Source of the DNA: Planctomycetaceae bacterium
GTDB taxonomy: Bacteria; Planctomycetota; Planctomycetia; Planctomycetales; Planctomycetaceae
Reading direction: 5' to 3'
Length of the DNA stretch: 6,035 nt
NCBI GenBank assembly: GCA_003503535.1
Contig: DOCI01000031.1
Coordinates: 1,066 to 7,100, forward strand
The notes under the pieces were generated by a model. It saw only the letters and a list, made by a program, of their open reading frames with translations, searched no databases and was not told the origin of the DNA. This document shows, piece by piece, positions 1 through 4,338 of the stretch. The position numbers and the translations under genes were made by a program. Each line of letters opens with the position of its first letter. Within the stretch, counting starts at the first letter, position 1.

Positions 1-69
1 GTTGGTGTTGTTCTTCAGCCCGATGATTGCGGCGAAATTGCGAGTAGCAAGAAAGTGAAGCCTCATTGA
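1..69 (+). CDS. 3' end of an unidentified plus-strand gene (partial)
   Basis: Reading from base 1, the plus strand is open for 22 codons and ends in TGA at 67-69. The tail reads VGVVLQPDDC then GEIASSKKVKPH. The stop overlaps by one base the ATG at 69-71 that opens a recognisable GNAT-type fragment (TGATG arrangement). This coupling is typical of operons and favours a real plus-strand gene here. The opposite strand is also open over the same bases (ATG at 64-66, MRLHFLATRNF and onward) and cannot be excluded. No family is recognised from so short a tail. Confidence 0.35.
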   Translation, partial: VGVVLQPDDCGEIASSKKVKPH

Positions 70-155
70 TGAACATTACAATTCGACCTGAACTCGCCGA
101 AGATCAGTAATCGATCTGGAAAGTCAATCAAGCAGCATTCGAAGGCGATGCCGAG
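69..155 (+). pseudogene. N-terminal remnant of a GNAT family N-acetyltransferase
   Basis: From the ATG at 69 the plus strand encodes MNITIRPELAEDQ, then an in-frame TAA at 108-110. The same frame continues with SIWKVNQAAFEGDAE up to about base 155. Both halves match the typical start of GNAT acetyltransferases: a beta strand 'xITIRPE', an 'EDhxAIxxVxxxAF' helix, then a 'G-x-x-E' segment. Only about 29 codons of a protein that is usually 150-180 residues long remain, so the acetyl-CoA binding core is absent. After base 155 the similarity stops and the reverse-strand hydrolase remnant begins. The stop codon and the truncation show that it is non-functional. It appears to have been the second gene of a plus-strand operon, because its start overlaps the preceding stop. 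The identification comes from motif memory on a short stretch. Confidence 0.6.
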
Positions 156-160
156 ACAAC

Positions 161-274
161 GGCAAGTCGGTAATCGTTGCCAACTTTAATGAGAATGTCA
201 GGTGACAGGCAACTGTTGGCAACAAGTTCTTCAGAGTCTGCAAATGGGATCATGTCGTCTTAACGTGAATGTTA
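161..274 (-). pseudogene. Remnant A: decayed C-terminal fragment of a small alpha/beta hydrolase
   Basis: The minus strand from 271 to 161 translates in one frame as HSR, stop (TAA 260-262), DDMIPFADSEELVANS, CLSPDIL, IKVGNDYRLA. It aligns with residues 101-134 of the intact hydrolase at 3829-4305 (HSRADEVIPFEDSEEL ... LIEVGNDHRLA). A second in-frame TAA (272-274) sits just before HSR. The catalytic Asp region is retained, but the catalytic His is Tyr (GNDYRLA). The remnant carries three extra residues in the NSCLSPD stretch that the local intact gene lacks, so it is probably not a copy of that gene. Similarity ends at about 161, directly against the GNAT fragment on the other strand. It lies about 95 bases beyond the stop of the ADP-ribosylglycohydrolase gene. 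Confidence 0.8.
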
Positions 275-368
275 GTTTTTCTTCTTTTCGCTGCTGCATT
301 CAATACGGTAATCAATTCTCGTCACTACCATCTTCAAAAAGCATCATACAACGGTTTGTGAGAAGTAA
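275..368. other. Short gap between the ADP-ribosylglycohydrolase stop and remnant A
   Basis: The gap holds no recognised gene. The minus strand has a 19-codon open frame starting with ATG at 329-331 (MVVTRIDYRIECSSEKKKN) and ending at the TAA of 272-274. It runs in the same frame as remnant A. It has no convincing ribosome binding site and no family match that I recognise. No strong hairpin followed by a T-run was seen that would mark a terminator for the upstream gene. Confidence 0.3.
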
Positions 369-1307
369 TCACTCACTGTCAATCAAACCACTCAGAGCAG
401 ACTCTATCATTTCCATTTTTGCCAATCCGCTTCGTAATGACCCGGGGATATTTGATTCTCCCCAATAGGCACCTGCAAGTTGACCGCAGATAGCACCTGT
501 CGTATCAGAGTCATCTCCTAGGTTGACTGCTTTAAATACAGCTTGTTCGAAATTATCTGCATCATAGAAAGCCCACAAAGCTGCTTCCAGACTTTTAATA
601 ACCCAACCTGATCCTTGAATCGTCGGTGGTTGTTTCTCACGAAAGCTGCCTGCTGAAATTTCTTTAACCAGTGGATGCAACGGTTTGATCTGCTCAAGTT
701 CACTCAAAGGTTTCCAGTCAGATGATAAGACCGTTTCTCGATCTTCACCATTGATCAAACCTGCAAGAATGATTGCCAGATATCTGCATGCCGATGTGCA
801 TTGCTCACTGGCATGGGTAGGGATACTCGATTCCTCAGCCAGCTTAGACAATTCATCCAGTCGGTAGGGAAATAGGTCACGATAACCAATCGGCACTGGA
901 GCCAATCTCATGATGGAACCATTCCCACTGGCACTTTCAGATGTATCTCCTGAACTGAATGCATCTTTACATTTGAGAAATTCACTCAAACTGCCTTGAG
1001 TCGTGATACCAATATCGAAGCATGTATCATTAACTGAGTACTGTCCCGTCTTCCACCATTGAACATACCGTTCGGCTTGATCGTTTAAATCCCACCCAAT
1101 TGACGAAATACTGTCAGCAAGTGCCAATGCCATACTGGTATCATCGGTCCATTCACCTGCATTTAATCCATGTGGACCACCATTACGATACTCCATGACA
1201 GGTAAAAAAGTGCCGGGAGATTTGAATTCGATAGCTGCTCCCAGAGCATCACCAATAGCCAGTCCGATTAAAGTACCACGACATCGGTCAATATTTGCAT
1301 GTCCCAT
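369..1307 (-). CDS. ADP-ribosylglycohydrolase (DraG/ARH family)
   Basis: This 312-residue protein belongs to the family that removes ADP-ribose from proteins or other acceptors using two metal ions. The full motif set is present. The N-terminal helix is GLAIGDALGAAIE (about residues 15-27). The metal-binding WTDDTSM follows (53-59, with T54, D55 and D56), then GNGSIMR (128-134) and THAS around H165. The second metal cluster is NLGDDSDTTGAI (262-273, with D266, D268 and T269). Length is normal for the family and no break is seen, so it should be active. It starts at ATG 1307, 78 bases after the stop of the phosphodiesterase gene, with only a weak purine stretch (GAAAGCGAAATAAA) ahead of it. 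The substrate cannot be told from the sequence. Members act on ADP-ribosylated proteins, and some lie near toxins or defence genes. No ADP-ribosyltransferase partner is visible here. It is likely cytoplasmic, as there is no signal peptide. Confidence 0.93.
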   Translation of the reverse strand: MGHANIDRCRGTLIGLAIGDALGAAIEFKSPGTFLPVMEYRNGGPHGLNAGEWTDDTSMALALADSISSIGWDLNDQAERYVQWWKTGQYSVNDTCFDIGITTQGSLSEFLKCKDAFSSGDTSESASGNGSIMRLAPVPIGYRDLFPYRLDELSKLAEESSIPTHASEQCTSACRYLAIILAGLINGEDRETVLSSDWKPLSELEQIKPLHPLVKEISAGSFREKQPPTIQGSGWVIKSLEAALWAFYDADNFEQAVFKAVNLGDDSDTTGAICGQLAGAYWGESNIPGSLRSGLAKMEMIESALSGLIDSE

Positions 1308-1335
1308 TTTATTTCGCTTTCAAGATGATCTTCTG

Positions 1336-1389
1336 TCAGGCAGGCGGTTGTAGTGCGTCGGCGAGTTGTCGGATTTGATAATGGGTCAT
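1336..1389 (-). other. 17-codon open frame overlapping the phosphodiesterase stop
   Basis: The gap between the phosphodiesterase and the ADP-ribosylglycohydrolase contains a tiny minus-strand frame, MTHYQIRQLADALQPPA. It begins with an ATG at 1387-1389 that overlaps the TGA stop of the phosphodiesterase (ATGA). It ends about 30 bases before the next gene. It could be a translated leader that couples the two genes, the remnant of a lost gene, or chance. I do not recognise a family. The only support is the overlap geometry and a soluble-helix-like composition. Confidence 0.2.
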
Positions 1390-2201
1390 TGCTTGTCTTC
1401 CAACACTTGTCTCAGATCAAGAGGATAATCGGTGAGGATTGCATCCAATCCCACGTCATTGCAGTACTGCCAGTTGTCAGGGATATTTCCGGCAACCTTC
1501 GCACCAGCTATGAAGGACCGTTTCCCAGCATTACGCACGGCTTCCATCTGCTCTTTCGATGGCAGGTAGCGAAAGTAAACCCATTCAGCATCGGTGTCGG
1601 CAAGGGCTTTGGAAAATTCATCAGCATTATTGGCGACGGCAGCACACTCGGCATATTTCGATGCCTGCTTGAGTTGCTCCCTGACATTTGGATCTGAGAT
1701 TGTACGACCGATAAATAAAAGTCGGTTCAGTACATTGTGCGTCTGTGCCAGTTGAACCACTTCCCGCTCGACACCTCCCGTTTTAAGATCAACGGCGATC
1801 AATACTTCATGCTGCCTGTACTCGGTTACGAGCTTCAAGACTTCCTCGATTGTTGGTACTTTCTCACTGACAAACTTTGGATCAAACCAACTGCCTGCAT
1901 CCAATTCACGGATTTGTGACAGTGTAAGGTCAGATACATTTCCAGTTCCGTTGGTGGTTCGGTCTACTGTACTGTCATGGATACACACCAAGTGACCGTC
2001 TTTGGTTTGTTCTACGTCAAACTCAAAGCCAAGTCGTAGTTCGAGGCACGCTCGGAAGTTCGCCAATGTGTTTTCAGGTGCGTGACGAAGCAGGCCACGG
2101 TGGGCGACGATGAGCGGTTGAGTTTGTTCGGCAGCATCGACATTGGCATAGGCAGCGGCGAGGGCGAATAACAGTAGAAGCAGTGGACGAGTAAAAGTCA
2201 T
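1386..2201 (-). CDS. Secreted glycerophosphodiester phosphodiesterase
   Basis: This 271-residue enzyme of the GDPD family hydrolyses glycerophosphodiesters to glycerol-3-phosphate and an alcohol. The N-terminus is a signal peptide: a basic start (MTFTR), a Leu/Ala-rich core (about 6-18) and a likely signal peptidase I site near VDA/AEQ (about 23-25). The mature part opens with the family hallmark AHRGLLRHAPENT (H34, R35, E43, N44). It continues with EFDV (E60, D62), the IHDSTVDRTTNGTG block (H75, D76), IAVDLK (K140), and near the end DAILTDYP (253-260). All expected catalytic and metal residues are present and the length is normal, so it should act outside the cytoplasmic membrane, in phospholipid or teichoic-like phosphodiester scavenging. 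The ATG at 2201 overlaps the TGA that closes hydrolase remnant B (ATGA). The ribosome site is weak (AAAGAAAG about 10 bases upstream). Confidence 0.95.
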   Translation of the reverse strand: MTFTRPLLLLLFALAAAYANVDAAEQTQPLIVAHRGLLRHAPENTLANFRACLELRLGFEFDVEQTKDGHLVCIHDSTVDRTTNGTGNVSDLTLSQIRELDAGSWFDPKFVSEKVPTIEEVLKLVTEYRQHEVLIAVDLKTGGVEREVVQLAQTHNVLNRLLFIGRTISDPNVREQLKQASKYAECAAVANNADEFSKALADTDAEWVYFRYLPSKEQMEAVRNAGKRSFIAGAKVAGNIPDNWQYCNDVGLDAILTDYPLDLRQVLEDKQ

Positions 2202-2323
2202 GGTTGTTTTGCTTTCTTTGTCAGTCGATCACACTTCGCCAACATTGAATTGAGTGGGGCTGGATCAGCAAGTCGCTGATCGTTCCTGACTTCAATGGTT
2301 GTCTTCCCGCTGTTGTTTGTAAC
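2198..2323 (-). pseudogene. Remnant B: decayed C-terminal fragment of a small alpha/beta hydrolase
   Basis: After an in-frame TAA at 2324-2326, the minus strand is open for 41 codons and reads VTNNSGKTTIEVRNDQRLA, DPAPLNSMLAKCDRL, TKKAKQP, stop. It aligns with residues 117-147 of the intact hydrolase (LIEVGNDHRLADPEPLKMMLKACE). The glycine before the catalytic loop is Arg and the catalytic His is Gln (RNDQRLA), so the triad is broken. The sequence holds no nucleophile or acid segment. Its frame is intact up to a TGA that overlaps the ATG of the phosphodiesterase. A short translated tail could therefore still deliver ribosomes to that start, although no good initiation codon is seen at its own 5' end. 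It fills the whole 139-base gap between the DUF2256 gene and the phosphodiesterase. Confidence 0.8.
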
Positions 2324-2339
2324 TTATAAGATGCGGTGA

Positions 2340-2498
2340 TCATTTCACACCTGAATTGGGTTGTTTACTTTTATTGCGGCAAGCATCAGAGCAATAGCGG
2401 ACTTGTTCCCAGCAACCTTCCCACTTCTTTCTCCATGAGAACGGACGATTACAAACTGGACAGATTTTTGATGGGAGGTGGGGCTTTTTATGAGGCAC
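2340..2498 (-). CDS. DUF2256 family small zinc-finger-type protein
   Basis: This 52-residue gene was found by translating the minus strand. It starts at GTG 2498, with AGGTGA six to seven bases upstream, and stops with TGA at 2340. The start reads [20 protein letters not shown] and is followed by [20 protein letters not shown]. This is the full DUF2256 pattern: a basic HKK start, a first CPVC pair (C13, C16), the SWRKKW signature (21-26), a WEQVRYCS segment, and a second Cys pair (C36, C40). Its length is normal for this very small family. The cysteines suggest one bound zinc. The function of DUF2256 is not established; relatives are often encoded near photolyase or cryptochrome-like genes, but none is visible here. 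It lies 73 bases downstream of an unrecognised 106-residue gene and just upstream of hydrolase remnant B. Confidence 0.9.
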   Translation of the reverse strand: MPHKKPHLPSKICPVCNRPFSWRKKWEGCWEQVRYCSDACRNKSKQPNSGVK

Positions 2499-2571
2499 AA
2501 GAATCACCTGAGGTATATGTTTATTTCACTCGGATCAGGTATTCGAAGTGACTCATAGATTGATACTATTT

Positions 2572-2892
2572 TCAGCGATACTTTTCTTTGAGCCAATTCA
2601 ACTGCGAAGAAGTCAGGTTGAGTAAATTCTCAGCAGCGACTTTGAAGTCCTTATTTCCCTCTACCCAATCGTCTGGCTCGTACAATATGAACTGAATGGC
2701 GGTCATCATCACCATTCTTTGCAGTTCCTCGGGTCGAGCGTTCTTGAACTTAGCTGACCCGAACGGTGACGGATGACTGTCTCGCAACAAGGTATCAATA
2801 TCTCCTTGCAAGTCCATGATTTCCAGTAACTTCTGGCAAACCAACCGCTGTGCCTTAATAGCGTCGTTGACTTCATCTTCTGAATAATCCAC
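2572..2892 (-). CDS. Hypothetical 106-residue protein
   Basis: I do not recognise this gene. It starts at GTG 2892 with AAAGGA about nine bases upstream, a better ribosome site than most in the window, and ends with TGA. The product is acidic and mostly helical in appearance, with no signal peptide, membrane segment or cysteine motif. The N-terminal helix (about 5-35, DEVNDAIKAQRLVCQKLLEI) leads to a loop (SHPSPFGSAKFKN, 39-51). A second helical block (54-72) and a C-terminal helix ending in NWLKEKYR follow. The loop and helix layout suggests a small soluble, possibly partner-binding protein. The upstream gap contains hydrolase remnant C, whose TGA ends 21 bases before this GTG. Composition is ordinary for the window and the frame is clean, so I regard it as real. 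Confidence 0.7.
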   Translation of the reverse strand: MDYSEDEVNDAIKAQRLVCQKLLEIMDLQGDIDTLLRDSHPSPFGSAKFKNARPEELQRMVMMTAIQFILYEPDDWVEGNKDFKVAAENLLNLTSSQLNWLKEKYR

Positions 2893-2913
2893 GGCTGAAT
2901 TTCCTTTCGTAGC

Positions 2914-3000
2914 TCATTGAGAAAACTTCTCACACTCTTCCAACATTACTTTGTGTGGCTCAGAAACGGCAAGTCGGTAATGGCAGACGGTAAACAATAT
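2914..3000 (-). pseudogene. Remnant C: decayed C-terminal fragment of a small alpha/beta hydrolase
   Basis: The minus strand from 2997 to 2914 reads LFTVCHYRLAVSEPHKVML then EECEKFSQ and stop. It aligns with the end of the hydrolase family (LIEVGNDHRLADPEPLKMMLKACEFS). The GND-H loop is shortened by one codon and the catalytic His position is Tyr. It shares a 17-base identity with remnant A (2965-2981 against 158-174), and a 12-base core (CGGCAAGTCGGT on the plus strand) with both remnant A and the intact gene. Only the last 27 or so residues of the hydrolase are recognisable. It lies between two unrecognised small genes and has no start of its own. Confidence 0.75.
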
Positions 3001-3024
3001 AACGTCCTACACCGGTCATGTGAC

Positions 3025-3384
3025 CTACTTGTGAGGCGTAGGATCATCGTGGTTGAATGTCCCATCCTTTCGTAGTATTCCCTGTGTCTTCCAGACGAAC
3101 TCACAGCCTTTCGGAGAATACTTGTCACCCCGCAGGAGCCCTCGATCAAAGTCGATATTCTTGTACGCATCGCTCGATGACATGTGAGCCAACGTAGCAA
3201 AAAGTTCTGTCAGAGTCTGTTGCGGCAACTCTGGATCTATGTCAATTTGAATCGAGTTCATGTAGGTATGCTTCCCAGCATCCTCCTCAAAGACGGCCAA
3301 GATGGGGCAATCTCCGAACAAATACTCCTTCTCCGATATGAAGGGACCTCCGGCTGTGTAGAAAACCAGTTTCCAGAATGGCAT
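3025..3384 (-). CDS. Hypothetical 119-residue protein
   Basis: I do not recognise this gene. A longer frame is open to a TTG at 3399, but I chose the ATG at 3384. It has GAGGA about eight bases upstream, and the protein then begins MPFWKLVFYTAGGPF. The product looks soluble and mixed alpha/beta: a first strand (WKLVFYT), a second (CPILAVFEE), a third (NSIQIDIDP), a helix (QQTLTELFATLAHM), then a charged C-terminal part with FDRGLLRGDKYSPKGCEFVW and a polar tail. There is no signal peptide or membrane segment. The upstream membrane zinc-ribbon gene ends 64 bases away, and that gap contains an 8-codon frame. Downstream is remnant C. The fold impression is an inference and no function is proposed. 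Confidence 0.72.
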   Translation of the reverse strand: MPFWKLVFYTAGGPFISEKEYLFGDCPILAVFEEDAGKHTYMNSIQIDIDPELPQQTLTELFATLAHMSSSDAYKNIDFDRGLLRGDKYSPKGCEFVWKTQGILRKDGTFNHDDPTPHK

Positions 3385-3395
3385 GGCATTCGTCC

Positions 3396-3422
3396 TCAAA
3401 CCGTCCGGGTGTAGGTGGTCAT
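3396..3422 (-). promoter_or_regulatory. Possible 8-codon leader frame and duplicated start-site sequence
   Basis: Ahead of the 119-residue gene, the minus strand carries CGAGGAATGCCATG followed by an 8-codon frame (MTTYTRTV, 3422-3396). Its TGA runs into a second, similar block, TGAGGACGAATGCCATG, which supplies the start of the gene. Both blocks have a GAGGA Shine-Dalgarno followed by AATGCCATG. This looks like a duplicated initiation region, and the leader could couple translation. It could also be a by-product of a small local duplication. Confidence 0.3.
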
Positions 3423-3448
3423 GGCATTCCTCGATATGTAACCGTCAA

Positions 3449-3832
3449 TCATATCATCTTGACCGGTTTGAAGACATGCTCTTCCTGTTCCTGTTGATGA
3501 CCGCAGGCCGAGCAACAATACACGACCTTGCAATGGTCGAATTCGACTTTCGAGTCGCCATACAGAAACTTTCGGCTGACTTCCCGAATTGCACGCCGCT
3601 GACGGCACTTTTTGCATCGAGTGCCCGACAGGGACTTCGGCCCGTCAATTGCCCGGTTGAAAAGCACGAGAAGCACAATTCCGGCAGCGATAAGGAGTAA
3701 CGCCCCACAAACGACAGCGATCAGCAATGCGTATGTCGTGTAACGGACATACGGAAAAAAGATGCTGGCGAAAAATACGGTAAGCAGGCCAACTGCTACC
3801 GACACCAGATTCACCCTGTCTCTGTTAATCAC
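3449..3832 (-). CDS. Two-helix membrane protein with a C-terminal zinc ribbon
   Basis: This is a 127-residue protein of unknown function. It begins with a short polar segment, MINRDRVN. Two hydrophobic segments follow, at about 9-28 (LVSVAVGLLTVFFASIFF) and 34-57 (YALLIAVVCGALLLIAAGIV), with a short turn, so both ends should face the same side. The soluble C-terminal part carries a split treble-type or ribbon pattern: CKKC (C73, C76) and CSAC (C107, C110), with 30 residues between. C101 and C106 are extra cysteines near the second pair. Zinc binding is likely from this spacing. The GTG start at 3830-3832 overlaps the TGA of the upstream alpha/beta hydrolase (GTGA), so the two are very probably translated from one message. 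Whether the hydrolase works at or on the membrane protein is unknown. Confidence 0.72.
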   Translation of the reverse strand: MINRDRVNLVSVAVGLLTVFFASIFFPYVRYTTYALLIAVVCGALLLIAAGIVLLVLFNRAIDGPKSLSGTRCKKCRQRRAIREVSRKFLYGDSKVEFDHCKVVYCCSACGHQQEQEEHVFKPVKMI

Positions 3833-4305
3833 GGGAAGTGGCTCGCTCTATGGGGCAGTGAGAACTCACACGCCTTCAACATCATCTTCAACGGTTCAGG
3901 GTCGGCAAGTCGGTGATCATTGCCTACCTCAATAAGCTTTGCGTTACTCCTACCAGCCAGTTCCTCAGAATCCTCAAAGGGAATAACCTCATCCGCACGG
4001 CTGTGGAGGATGATTGTCTGTGGCTTGAGTGTCGTGACTGTTCCCCAGTTTTTCCATGCTGGGCAAAGCAATACCAGCGGCATACCTTTCGATTCGATGT
4101 TCATGGCGACCGCACCACCACGGGAACTGCCAACGATAACATCGGGATGATGCTGGTCGTATTTAGCTTGAGCGGTGCGAATTGCGAGGTCGAAGTCGTC
4201 ATCATTTAATGCGGGATTAATGACTTCGTGACCAGCATCTTTGAGGAAAGTGGGTTTGACCCCACCGGGGACGGAATGCCAGCCGTGAAGGAAGAGGATT
4301 TTCAT
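3829..4305 (-). CDS. Small alpha/beta hydrolase (serine hydrolase, RBBP9/YdeN-like)
   Basis: This complete 158-residue protein has the layout of a minimal alpha/beta hydrolase. Strand one and the oxyanion region are ILFLHGWHSVPGG (3-15). The nucleophile elbow is VGSSRGGA (58-65, Ser61), and an LCPAWKNWG segment lies at about 80-88. The acid is in LHSRADEVIPF (100-110, Asp105) and the histidine is in VGNDHRLADPEPL (127-139, His131). All three catalytic residues are present. The length is short but normal for this compact group, which has little or no cap domain. There is no signal peptide, so it is probably cytoplasmic. Its substrate is not evident. It follows the AbiJ-like gene by 33 bases and its stop overlaps the start of the membrane zinc-ribbon gene. 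It is the only intact member here of the family whose broken C-termini occur three more times in the window. Confidence 0.9.
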   Translation of the reverse strand: MKILFLHGWHSVPGGVKPTFLKDAGHEVINPALNDDDFDLAIRTAQAKYDQHHPDVIVGSSRGGAVAMNIESKGMPLVLLCPAWKNWGTVTTLKPQTIILHSRADEVIPFEDSEELAGRSNAKLIEVGNDHRLADPEPLKMMLKACEFSLPHRASHFP

Positions 4306-4338
4306 GTTTTTGTGATACCAGTCATGAACTAATTAATC

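Noticed and set aside
1..66. A minus-strand partial gene starting with ATG at 64-66 and running off the left edge.
   Set aside because: The opposite plus-strand frame is favoured, because its TGA overlaps the ATG of a recognisable GNAT fragment. The minus-strand start has no ribosome site.
176..223. A perfect 9-base inverted repeat (GTTGCCAAC and GTTGGCAAC) with a 30-base spacer, inside remnant A, considered as an attC-like or hairpin site.
   Set aside because: It does not extend beyond 9 bases, lacks paired core sites, and both arms fall on Val-Ala-Asn and Val-Gly-Asn codons of the hydrolase frame. It is absent from the other stubs.
1353..1697. A 114-codon plus-strand open frame, with other long plus-strand frames at 202, 3383, 3913 and 5540.
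   Set aside because: All lie opposite well-supported minus-strand coding genes or remnants, show no family motifs and have poor ribosome sites.
2324..2365. A possible second, tandem hydrolase stub reading PIQV, stop, NDHRIL just upstream of remnant B.
   Set aside because: Most of the stretch is the coding end of the DUF2256 gene in another frame. A match of about ten residues is too short to support a separate remnant.
2336..2551. A 71-codon plus-strand open frame.
   Set aside because: It is the antisense of the DUF2256 gene, which has clear family motifs on the minus strand.
2521..2556. An 11-codon minus-strand frame ([11 protein letters not shown]) upstream of the DUF2256 gene.
   Set aside because: It has no ribosome site, no overlap with the neighbouring genes and no recognisable family. 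It is most likely chance.
3013..3024. A short inverted repeat (GGTCA-TG-TGACC) after the 119-residue gene, considered as an operator or terminator.
   Set aside because: The arms are only 5 bases, with no T-run and no similar copy elsewhere in the window.
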